DNA from: Xylocopa sonorina
Taxonomy: Eukaryota; Arthropoda; Insecta; Hymenoptera; Apidae
DNA: 64,000 bases
Direction: 5' to 3'
NCBI RefSeq assembly: GCF_050948175.1
Contig: NC_135194.1
Span: 5,200,033 to 5,264,032 of the forward strand
Shown here one piece after another: positions 1 to 13,000 of this stretch; the stretch's first letter is position 1, and each line of letters starts with the position of its first letter. Made by a program: the position numbers and the translations under genes. The notes beneath the pieces are model-generated. The model ran no database searches, was not told the DNA's origin, and saw nothing but the letters and a program-made list of their open reading frames with translations.

Positions 1-138
1 TATCGTAGCGATAGAGTTCTAATACTTCTTAAAACGCGATATCGCATCACATTTCTATGTATCATGGTAAGATATAATATGATTTGCGAAGTGTTATGTA
101 TTCCTCGTCTACACTTCATATGAATGTAAATGTGACAC

Positions 139-182
139 TTCCTTGCAAGGAAATAGCGTTTGCAGATGTCTACCTATCGTAG
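139..182. repeat. Representative dyad-rich segment of the satellite monomer
   Basis: In this copy TTCCTTGCAAGGAA (139-152) is a perfect 14-bp palindrome. CTACCTATCGTAG (170-182) is a dyad with 4-bp arms, which becomes 5-bp arms (CTACG/CGTAG) in monomers with the G variant. Two further palindromes lie upstream: GCGATATCGC at 36-45 and TTCATATGAA at 115-124. The same elements recur in most monomers with substitutions that strengthen or weaken them. Their function is unknown. Short dyads are a known property of some centromeric satellites. Confidence 0.8.
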
Positions 183-3100
183 CAATAGGGTTCTAATGCT
201 TTTTAAAACGCGATATCGCATCTCATTTCTATGTTTCATGTTAAGATATAATATGATTTGCGAAGTGTTATGTATTCCTCGTCTACACTTCAAATGAATG
301 TGAATGCGACACTTCCCCGCTAGGAAATAGCGTTTGCAGAAGTCTACGTATCGTAGCAATAGAGTTCTTATGATCCTTAAAACGCGATATCGCATCTCGT
401 TTCTATGGTTCATGGTAAGATATAATATGATTTGCGAAGTGTTATGTATTCCTCGTCTACACTTCAAATGAATGTAAATGCGACTCTTCCTTGCAAGGAA
501 ATAGCGTTTGCAGATGTCTACCTATCGTAGCAATAGGGTTCTAATGCTTCTTAAAACGCAATATCGCATCTCGTTTCTATGTTTCATGGTAAGATATAAT
601 ATTCATTGCGAAGTGTTATGCATTCCTCGTCTACGATTCAAATGAATGTAAATGCGACACTTCCTTGCAAGGAAATAGCGTTTGCAGATGTCTACGTATC
701 GTAGCAATAGATTTCTTATGATTCTTAAAACGCGATATCGCATCTCATTTCTATGTTTCATGGTAAGATTTAATATGATTTGCGAAGTGTCATGTATTCC
801 TCGTCTACACTTCAAATGAATGTGAATGCGACACTTCCTCGCTAGGAAATAGCGTTTGCAGATGTCTACGTATCGTAGCAATAGAGTTCTTATGATTCTT
901 AAAACGCGATATCGCATCTCATTGCTATGGTTCATGGTAAGATATAATATGATTTGCGAAGTGTTATGTATTCCTCGTCTACACTTCAAATGAATGTAAA
1001 TGCGACACTTCCGTGCTAGGAAATAGCGTCTGCAGAAGTCTAGGTATCGTAGCGATAGAGTTCTAATGCTTCTTAAAACGAGATATTGCATCTCATATCT
1101 ATGTTTCATGATAAGATATAATATGATTTGCGAAGTGTTATGTATTCCTCGTCTACACTTCATATGAATGTAAATGCGACACTTCCTTGCAAGGAAATAG
1201 CGTTTGCAGATGTCTAGGTATCGTAGCAATAGAGTTCTAATGCTTCTTAAAACGCGATATCGCATCTCATTTCTATGTTTCATGGTAAGATATAATATTC
1301 ATTGCGAAGTGTTATGCATTCCTCGTCTACGATTCAAATGAATGTAAATGCGACACTTCCTTGCAAGGAAATAGCGTTTGCAGATGTCTACGTATCGTAG
1401 CAATAGAGTTCTTATGATTCTTAAAACGCGATATCGCATCTAATTTTTATGTTTCATGGTAAGATTTAATATGATTTGCGAAGTGTCATGTATTCCTCGT
1501 CTACACTTCAAATGAATGTGAATGCGACACTTCCTCGCTAGGAAATAGCGTTTGCAGATGTCTACGTATCGTAGCAATAGAGTTCTTATGATTCTTAAAA
1601 CGCGATATCGCAACTCATTTCTATGGATCATGGTAAGATATAATATGATTTGCGAAGTGTTATGTTTTCCTCGTCTACGCTTCAAATGAATGTAAATGCG
1701 ACACTTCCTTGCTAGGAAACAGCGTCTGCAGATGTCTAGGTATCGTAGCGATAGAGTTCTAATGCTTCTTAAAACGAGATGTGGTATCTCATTTCTATGT
1801 TTCATGGTAAGATATAATATGATTTGCGAAGTGTTATGTATTCCTCGTCCGCACTTCAAATGAATGTAAATGCGACACTTCCTTGCAAGGAAATAGCGTT
1901 TGCAGATGTCTACGTATCGTAGCAATAGAGTTCTTATGATTCTTAAAACGCGATATCGCATCTCATTTCTATGTTTCATGGTAAGATATAATATGATTTG
2001 CGAAGTGTTATGTATTCCTCGTCTACACTTCAAATGAATGTGAATGCGACACTTCACCGCAAGGAAATAGCGTTTGCAGAAGTCTACGTATCGTAGCAAT
2101 AGAGTTCTTATGATCCTTAAAACGCGATATCGCATCTCGTTTCTATGGTTCATGGTAAGATATAATATGATTTGCGAAGTGTTATGTATTCCTCGTCTAC
2201 AATTCAAATGAATGTAAATGCGACACTTCCTTGCAAGGAAATAGCGTTTGCAGATGTCTACCTATCGTAGCAATAGGGTTCTAATGCTTCTTAAAACGCG
2301 ATATCGCATCTCATTTCTATGTTTCATGGTAAGATATAATATTCATTGCGAAGTGTTATGCATTCCTCGTCTACGATTCAAATGAATGTAAATGCGACAC
2401 TTCCTTGCAAGGAAATAGCGTTTGCAGATGTCTAGGTATCGTAGCGATAGAGTTCTAATACTTCTTAAAACGCGATATCGCATCTCATTTCTATGTTTCA
2501 TGGTAAGATACAATATGATGTGCGAAGTGTTATGTATTCCTCGTCTACACTTCATATGAATGTAAATGCGACACTTCCTTGCAAGGAAATAGCGTTTGCA
2601 GATGGCTACGTATCGTAGCAATAGAGTTCTTATGATTCTTAAAACGCGATATCGCATCTCATTTCTATGTTTCATGGTAAGATTTAATATGATTTGCGAA
2701 GTGTCATGTATTCCTCGTCTACACTTCAAATGAATGTGAATGCGACACTTCCTCGCTAGGAAATAGCATTTGCAGATGTCTACGTATCGTAGCAATAGAG
2801 TTCTTATGATTCTTAAAACGCGATATCGCATCTCATTTCTATGTTTCATGGTAAGATATAATATGATTTGCGAAGTGTTATGTATTCCTCGTCTACACAT
2901 CAAATGAATGTAAATGCGACACTTCCTTGCAAGGATATAGCGTTTGCAGATGTCTACCTATCGTAGCAATAGGGTTCTAATGCTTCTTAAAACGCGATAT
3001 CGCATCTCATTTCTATGTTTCATGGTAAGATTTAATATGATTTGCGAAGTGTCATGTATTCCTCGTGTACACTTCAAATGAATGTGAATGCGACACTTCC

Positions 3101-3929
3101 TCGCTAGGAAATAGCGTTTGCAGATGTCTACGTATCGTAGCAATAGAGTTCTTATGATTCTTAAAACGCGATATCGCATCTCATTTCTATGGATCATGGT
3201 AAGATATAATATGATTTGCGAAGTGTTATGTTTTCCTCGTCTACGCTTCAAATGAATGTAAATGCGACACTTCCTTGCTAGGAAGCAGCGTCTGCAGATG
3301 TCTAGGTATCGTAGCGATAGAGTTCTAATGCTTCTTAAAACGAGATATGGTATCTCATTTCTATGTTTCATGGTAAGATATAATATGATTTGCGAATTGT
3401 TATGTATTCCTCGTCTACACTTCAAATGAATGTAAATGCGACACTTCCTTGCTAGGAAATAGCGTCTGCAGAAGTCTAGGTATCGTAGCGATAGAGTTCT
3501 AATGCTTCTTAAAACGAGATATTGCATCTCATATCTATGTTTCATGATAAGATATAATATGATTTGCGAAGTGTTATGTATTCCTCGTCTACACTTCATA
3601 TGAATGTAAATGCGACACTTCCTTGCAAGGAAATAGCGTTTGCAGATGTCTACCTATCGTAGCAATAGAGTTCTAATGCTTCTTAAAACGCGATATCGCA
3701 TCTCATTTCTATGGTTCATGGTAAGATATAATATGATTTGCGAAGTGTTATGTATTCCTCGTCTACACTTCAAATGAATGTAAATGCGACACTTCCTTGC
3801 TAGGAAATAGCGTCGGCAGATGTCTAGGTATCGTAGCGATAGAGTTCTAATACTTCTTAAAACGCGATATCGCATCTCATTTCTATGTTTCATGGTAAGA
3901 TATAATATGATTTGAGAAGTGTTATGTAT

Positions 3930-6900
3930 TCCTCGTCTACACTTCATATGAATGTAAATGCGACACTTCCTTGCAAGGAAATAGCGTTTGCAGATGTCTA
4001 CCTATCGTAGCAATAGGGTTCTAATGCTTCTTAGAACGCGATATCGCATCTCATTTCTATGTTTCATGTTAAGATATAATATGATTTGCGAAGTGTTATG
4101 TATTCCTCGTCTACACTTCAAATGAATGTGAATGCGACACTTCACCGCTAGGAAATAGCGTTTGCAGAAGTCTACGTATCGTAGCAGTAGAGTTCTTATG
4201 ATCCTTAAAACGCGATATCGCATCTCGTTTCTATGGTTCATGGTAAGATATAATATGATTTGCGAAGTGTTATGTATTCCTCGTCTACAATTCAAATGAA
4301 TGTAGATGCGACACTTCCTTGCAAGGAAATAGCGTTTGCAGATGTCTAGGTGTCGTAGCGATAGAGTTCTAATACTTCTTAAAACGCGATATCGCATCTC
4401 ATTTCTATGTTTCATGGTAAGATACAATATGATGTGCGAAGTGTTATGTATTCCTCGTCTACACTTCATATGAATGTAAATGCGACACTTCCTTGCAAGG
4501 GAATAGCGATTGCAGATGTCTACCTATGGTAGCAATAGGGTTCTAATGCTTCTTAAAACGCGATATCGCATCTCATTTCTATGTTTCATGGTAAGATATA
4601 ATATTCATTGCGAAGTGTTATGCATTCCTCGTCTACGATTCAAATGAATGTAAATGCGACACTTCCTTGCAAGGAAATAGCGTTTGCAGATGTCTACGTA
4701 TCGTAGCAATAGAGTTCTTATGATTCTTAAAACGCGATATCGCATTTCATTTCTATGTTTCATGGTAAGATTTAACATGATTTGCGAAGTGTCATGTATT
4801 CCTCGTCTACACTCCAAATGAATGTGAATGCGACACTTCCTCGCTAGGAAATAGCGTTTGCAGATGTCTACGTATCGTAGCAATAGAGCTCTTATGATTC
4901 TTAAAACGCGATATCGCATCTCATTTCTATGGTTCATGGTAAGATATAATATGATTTGCGAAGTGTTATGTATTCCTCGTCTACACTTCAAATGAATGTG
5001 AATGCGACACTTCACCGCTAGGAAATAGCGTTTGCAGAAGTCTACCTATCGTAGCAATAGGGTTCTAATGCTTCTTAAAACGCGATATCGCATCTCATTT
5101 CTATGTTTCATGTTAAGATATAATGTGATTTGCGAAGTGTTATGTATTCCTCGTCTACACTTCAAATGAATGTGAATGCGACACTTCCCCGCTAGGAAAT
5201 AGCGTTTGCAGAAGTCTACGTATCGTAGCAATAGAGTTCTTATGATTCTTAAAACGCGATATTGCATCTCATTTCTATGGTTCATGGTAAGATATAATAT
5301 GATTTGCGAAGTATTATGTATTCCTCGTCTACACTTCAAATGAATGTAAATGCGACACTTCCTTGCTAGGAAACAGCGTCTGCAGATGTCTAGGTATCGT
5401 AGCGATAGAGTTCTAATGCTTCTTAAAACGAGATATGGTATCTCATTTCTATGTTTCATGGTAAGATATAATATGATTTGCGAAGTGTTATGTATTCCTC
5501 GTCTACACTTCAAATGAATGTGAATGCGACACTTCCTCGCTAGGAAATAGCGTTTGCAGAAGTCTACGTATCGTTGCAATAGAGTTCTTATGATTCTTAA
5601 AACGCGATATCGCATCTCATTGCTATGGTTCATGGTAAGATATAATATGATTTGCGAATTGTTATGTATTCCTCGTCTACACTTCAAATGAATGTAAATG
5701 CGACACTTCCTTGCTAGGAAATAGCGTCTGCAGAAGTCTAGGTATCGTAGCGATAGAGTTCTAATGCTTCTTAAAACGAGATATGGTATCTCATTTCTAT
5801 GTTTCATGGTAAGATATAATATGATTTGCGAAGTGTTATGTATTCCTCGTCTACACTTCAAATGAATGTGAATGCGACACTTCCTCGCTAGGAAATAGCG
5901 TTTGCAGAAGTCTACGTATCGTTGCAATAGAGTTCTTATGATTCTTAAAACGCGATATCGCATCTCATTGCTATGGTTCATGTTAAGATATAATATGATT
6001 TGCGAAGTGTTATGTATTCCTCGTCTACACTTCAAATGAATGTGAATGCGACACTTCACCGCAAGGAAATAGCGTTTGCAGAAGTCTACGTATCGTAGCA
6101 ATAGAGTTCTTATGATCCATAAAACGCGATATCGCATCTCGTTTCTATGGTTCATGGTAAGATATAATATGATTTGCGAAGTGTTATGTATTCCTCGTCT
6201 ACAATTCAAATGAATGTAAATGCGACACTTCCTTGCAAGGAAATAGCGTTTGCAGATGTCTACCTATCGTAGCAATAGGGTTCTAATGCTTCTTAAAACG
6301 CGATATCGCATCTCATTTCTATGTTTCATGGTAAGATATAATATTCATTGCGAAGTGTTATGCATTCCTCGTCTACGATTCAAATGAATGTAAATGCGAC
6401 ACTTCCTTGCAAGGAAATAGCGTTTGCAGATGTCTACGTATCGTAGCAATAGAGTTCTTATGATTCTTAAAACGCGATATCGCATTTCATTTCTATGTTT
6501 CATGGTAAGATTTAACATGATTTGCGAAGTGTCATGTATTCCTCGTCTACACTCCAAATGAATGTGAATGCGACACTTCCTCGCTAGGAAATAGCGTTTG
6601 CAGATGTCTACGTATCGTAGCAATAGAGCTCTTATGATTCTTAAAACGCGATATCGCATCTCATTTCTATGGTTCATGGTAAGATATAATATGATTTGCG
6701 AAGTGTTATGTATTCCTCGTCTACACTTCAAATGAATGTGAATGCGTTACTTCCTCGCTAGGAAATAGCGTTTGCAGATGTCTACGTATCGTAGCAATAG
6801 CTCCCTAATGCTTCTTAAAACGCGATATCGCATCTCATTTCTATGTGTCATGGTAAGATATAATATGATTTGCGAAGTGTCATGTATTCCTCGCCTACAC

Positions 6901-9900
6901 TTCAAATGAATGTGAATGCGATACTTCCTTGCAAGGAAATAGAATTTGCAGATGTCTACGTATCGTAGCAATAGCTCCCTAATGCTTCTTAAAACGCGAT
7001 ATCGCATCTCATTTCTGTTTCATGGTAAGATATAATATGATTTGCGAAGTGTCATGTATTCCTCGTCTACACTTCAAATGAATGTGAATGCGATACTTCC
7101 TTGCAAGGAAATAGCGTTTGCAGATGTCTACGTATCGTAGCAATAGTGTTCTAATGCTTCTTAAAACGCGATATCGCATCTCATTTCTATGTTTCATGGT
7201 AAGATATAATATGATTTGCGAAGTGTTATGTATTCCTCGTCTACACTTCAAATGAATGTAAATGCGACACTTCCTTGCAAGGAAATAGCGTTTGCAGATA
7301 TCTACGTATCGTAGCAATAGAGTTCTAATGCTTCTTAAAACGCGATATCGCATCTCATTTCTATGTTTCATGGTAAGATATAATATTCATTGCGAAGTGT
7401 TATGCATTCCTCGTCTACGATTCAAATGAATGTAAATGCGACACTTCCTTGCCAGGAAATAGCGTTTGCAGATGTCTAGGTATCGTAGCGATAGAGTTCT
7501 AATACTTCTTAAAACGCGATATCGCATCTCATTTCTATGTTTCATGGTAAGATACAATATGATGTGCGAAGTGTTATGTATTCCTCGTCTACACTTCATA
7601 TGAATGTAAATGCGACACTTCCTTGCAAGGGAATAGCGATTGCAGATGTCTACCTATGGTAGCAATAGGGTTCTAATGCTCCTTAAAACGCGATATCGCA
7701 TCTCATTTCTATGTTTCATGGTAAGATATAATATTCATTGCGAAGTGTTATGCATTCCTCGTCTACGATTCAAATGAATGTAAATGCGACACTTCCTTGC
7801 AAGGAAATAGCGTTTGCAGATGTCTACGTATCGTAGCAATAGAGTTCTTATGATTCTTAAAACGCGATATCGCATTTCATTTCTATGTTTCATGGTAAGA
7901 TTTAACATGATTTGCGAAGTGTCATGTATTCCTCGTCTACACTCCAAATGAATGTGAATGCGACACTTCCTCGCTAGGAAATACCGTTTGCAGATGTCTA
8001 CGTATCGTAGCAATAGAGCTCTTATGATTCTTAAAACGCGATATCGCATCTCATTTCTATGGTTCATGGTAAGATATAATATGATTTGCGAAGTGTTATG
8101 TATTCCTCGTCTACACTTCAAATGAATGTAAATGCGACACTTCCTTGCTAGGAAATAGCGTCTGCAGATGTCTAGGTATCGAAGCGATAGAGTTCTAATA
8201 CTTCCTAAAACGCGATATCGCATCTCATTTCTATGTTTCATGGTAAGATATAATATGATTTGCGAAGTGTTATGTATTCCTCGTCTACACTTCATATGAA
8301 TGTAAATGCGACACTTCCTTGCAAGGAAATAGCGTTTGCAGAAGTCTACGTATCGTAGCAATAGAGTTCTTATGATTCTTAAAACGCGATATTGCATCTC
8401 ATTTCTATGGTTCATGGTAAGATATAATATGATTTGCGAAGTATTATGTATTCCTCGTCTACACTTCAAATGAATGTAAATGCGACACTTCCTTGCTAGG
8501 AAATAGCGTCTGCAGATATCTAGGTATCGTAGCGATAGAGTTCTAATACTTCTTAAAACGCGATATCGCATCTCATTTCTATCTTTCATGGTAAGATATA
8601 ATATGATTTGCGAAGTGTTATGTATTCCTCGTCTACACTTCATATGAATGTAAATGTGACACTTCCTTGCAAGGAAATAGCGTTTGCAGATGTCTACCTA
8701 TCGTAGCAATAGTGTTCTAATGCTTCTTAAAACGCGATATCGCATCTCATTTCTATGTTTCATGTTAAGATATAATATGATTTGCGAAGTGTTATGTATT
8801 CCTCGTCTACACTTCAAATGAATGTGAATGCGACACTTCCCCGCTAGGAAATAGCGTTTGCAGAAGTCTACGTATCGTAGCAATAGAGTTCTTATGATCC
8901 TTAAAACGCGATATCGCATCTCGTTTCTATGTTTCATGGTAAGATATAATATGATTTGCGAAGTGTCATGTATTCCTCGTCTACACTTCAAATGAATGTG
9001 AATGCGATACTTCCTTGCAAGGAAATAGCGTTTGCAGATGTCTACGTATCGTAGCAATAGCTCCCTAATGCTTCTTAAAACGCGATATCGCATCTCATTT
9101 CTGTTTCATGGTAAGATATAATATGATTTGCGAAGTGTCATGTATTCCTCGTCTACACTTCAAATGAATGTTAATGCGACACTTCCTTGAAAGGAAATAG
9201 CGTCTGCAGATGTCTAGGTATCGTAGCAATAGAGTTCTTACGCTTCTTAAAACGCGATATCGCATCTCATTTCTATGTTTCATGGTAAGATATAATATGA
9301 TTTGCGAAGTGTTATGTTTTCCTCATCTACACTTCATATGAATGTAAATGCGACACTTCCTTGCAAGGAAATAGCGTTTGCAGATATCTACCTATCGTAG
9401 CAATAGAGTTCTAATGCTTCTTAAAACGCGATATCGCATCTCATTTCTATGGTTCATGGTAAGATATAATATGATTTGCGAAGTGTTATGTATTCCTCGT
9501 CTACACTTCAAATGAATGTAAATGCAACACTTCCTTGCAAGGAAATAGCGTTTGCAGATGTCTACCTATCGTAGCAATAGGGTTCTAATGCTTCTTAAAA
9601 CGCGATATCGCATCTCATTTCTATGTTTCATGGTAAGATATAATATGATTTGCGAAGTGTTATGTATTCCTCGTCTACACTTCAAATGAATGTAAATGCG
9701 ACACTTCCTTGCAAGGAAATAGCGTTTGCAGATGTCTACGTATCGTAGCAATAGAGTTCTTATGATTCTTAAAACGCGATATCGCATCTCATTTCTATGT
9801 TTCATGGTAAGATATAATATGATTTGCGAAGTGTTATGTATTCCTCGTCTACACTTCATATGAATGTAAATGCGACACTTCCTTGCAAGGAAATAGCGTT

Positions 9901-10015
9901 TGCAGATGTCTACCTATCGTAGCAATAGAGTTCTAATGCGTGTTAAAACGAGATATTGCATCTCATATCTATGTTTCATGATAAGATATAATATGATTTG
10001 CGAAGTGTTATGTAT
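3930..10015. repeat. Higher-order satellite block, copy 1 (about 35 monomers)
   Basis: The stretch 3930-6342 matches 10016-12428 at an offset of 6086 bp (35 x 174 minus 4) with only a few substitutions, for example CAGTAG against CAATAG at 4187/10273. The offset then changes to 5392 (about 7020-8320 against 12412-13712) and to 5566 (about 8345-10015 against 13911-15580). The two copies therefore differ by a loss of about four monomers (694 bp, including a 172-bp one) and a gain of one. Boundaries were read by eye and are good to about 50 bp. Confidence 0.75.
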
Positions 10016-13000
10016 TCCTCGTCTACACTTCATATGAATGTAAATGCGACACTTCCTTGCAAGGAAATAGCGTTTGCAGATGTCTACCTATCGTAGCAAT
10101 AGGGTTCTAATGCTTCTTAGAACGCGATATCGCATCTCATTTCTATGTTTCATGTTAAGATATAATATGATTTGCGAAGTGTTATGTATTCCTCGTCTAC
10201 ACTTCAAATGAATGTGAATGCGACACTTCACCGCTAGGAAATAGCGTTTGCAGAAGTCTACGTATCGTAGCAATAGAGTTCTTATGATCCTTAAAACGCG
10301 ATATCGCATCTCGTTTCTATGGTTCATGGTAAGATATAATATGATTTGCGAAGTGTTATGTATTCCTCGTCTACAATTCAAATGAATGTAGATGCGACAC
10401 TTCCTTGCAAGGAAATAGCGTTTGCAGATGTCTAGGTGTCGTAGCGATAGAGTTCTAATACTTCTTAAAACGCGATATCGCATCTCATTTCTATGTTTCA
10501 TGGTAAGATACAATATGATGTGCGAAGTGTTATGTATTCCTCGTCTACACTTCATATGAATGTAAATGCGACACTTCCTTGCAAGGGAATAGCGATTGCA
10601 GATGTCTACCTATGGTAGCAATAGGGTTCTAATGCTTCTTAAAACGCGATATCGCATCTCATTTCTATGTTTCATGGTAAGATATAATATTCATTGCGAA
10701 GTGTTATGCATTCCTCGTCTACGATTCAAATGAATGTAAATGCGACACTTCCTTGCAAGGAAATAGCGTTTGCAGATGTCTACGTATCGTAGCAATAGAG
10801 TTCTTATGATTCTTAAAACGCGATATCGCATTTCATTTCTATGTTTCATGGTAAGATTTAACATGATTTGCGAAGTGTCATGTATTCCTCGTCTACACTC
10901 CAAATGAATGTGAATGCGACACTTCCTCGCTAGGAAATAGCGTTTGCAGATGTCTACGTATCGTAGCAATAGAGCTCTTATGATTCTTAAAACGCGATAT
11001 CGCATCTCATTTCTATGGTTCATGGTAAGATATAATATGATTTGCGAAGTGTTATGTATTCCTCGTCTACACTTCAAATGAATGTGAATGCGACACTTCA
11101 CCGCTAGGAAATAGCGTTTGCAGAAGTCTACCTATCGTAGCAATAGGGTTCTAATGCTTCTTAAAACGCGATATCGCATCTCATTTCTATGTTTCATGTT
11201 AAGATATAATGTGATTTGCGAAGTGTTATGTATTCCTCGTCTACACTTCAAATGAATGTGAATGCGACACTTCCCCGCTAGGAAATAGCGTTTGCAGAAG
11301 TCTACGTATCGTAGCAATAGAGTTCTTATGATTCTTAAAACGCGATATTGCATCTCATTTCTATGGTTCATGGTAAGATATAATATGATTTGCGAAGTAT
11401 TATGTATTCCTCGTCTACACTTCAAATGAATGTAAATGCGACACTTCCTTGCTAGGAAACAGCGTCTGCAGATGTCTAGGTATCGTAGCGATAGAGTTCT
11501 AATGCTTCTTAAAACGAGATATGGTATCTCATTTCTATGTTTCATGGTAAGATATAATATGATTTGCGAAGTGTTATGTATTCCTCGTCTACACTTCAAA
11601 TGAATGTGAATGCGACACTTCCTCGCTAGGAAATAGCGTTTGCAGAAGTCTACGTATCGTTGCAATAGAGTTCTTATGATTCTTAAAACGCGATATCGCA
11701 TCTCATTGCTATGGTTCATGGTAAGATATAATATGATTTGCGAATTGTTATGTATTCCTCGTCTACACTTCAAATGAATGTAAATGCGACACTTCCTTGC
11801 TAGGAAATAGCGTCTGCAGAAGTCTAGGTATCGTAGCGATAGAGTTCTAATGCTTCTTAAAACGAGATATGGTATCTCATTTCTATGTTTCATGGTAAGA
11901 TATAATATGATTTGCGAAGTGTTATGTATTCCTCGTCTACACTTCAAATGAATGTGAATGCGACACTTCCTCGCTAGGAAATAGCGTTTGCAGAAGTCTA
12001 CGTATCGTTGCAATAGAGTTCTTATGATTCTTAAAACGCGATATCGCATCTCATTGCTATGGTTCATGTTAAGATATAATATGATTTGCGAAGTGTTATG
12101 TATTCCTCGTCTACACTTCAAATGAATGTGAATGCGACACTTCACCGCAAGGAAATAGCGTTTGCAGAAGTCTACGTATCGTAGCAATAGAGTTCTTATG
12201 ATCCTTAAAACGCGATATCGCATCTCGTTTCTATGGTTCATGGTAAGATATAATATGATTTGCGAAGTGTTATGTATTCCTCGTCTACAATTCAAATGAA
12301 TGTAAATGCGACACTTCCTTGCAAGGAAATAGCGTTTGCAGATGTCTACCTATCGTAGCAATAGGGTTCTAATGCTTCTTAAAACGCGATATCGCATCTC
12401 ATTTCTATGTTTCATGGTAAGATATAATATGATTTGCGAAGTGTCATGTATTCCTCGTCTACACTTCAAATGAATGTGAATGCGATACTTCCTTGCAAGG
12501 AAATAGCGTTTGCAGATGTCTACGTATCGTAGCAATAGTGTTCTAATGCTTCTTAAAACGCGATATCACATCTCATTTCTATGTTTCATGGTAAGATATA
12601 ATATGATTTGCGAAGTGTTATGTATTCCTCGTCTACACTTCAAATGAATGTAAATGCGACACTTCCTTGCAAGGAAATAGCGTTTGCAGATATCTACGTA
12701 TCGTAGCAATAGAGTTCTAATGCTTCTTAAAACGCGATATCGCATCTCATTTCTATGTTTCATGGTAAGATATAATATTCATTGCGAAGTGTTATGCATT
12801 CCTCGTCTACGATTCAAATGAATGTAAATGCGACACTTCCTTGCCAGGAAATAGCGTTTGCAGATGTCTAGGTATCGTAGCGATAGAGTTCTAATACTTC
12901 TTAAAACGCGATATCGCATCTCATTTCTATGTTTCATGGTAAGATACAATATGATGTGCGAAGTGTTATGTATTCCTCGTCTACACTTCATATGAATGTA

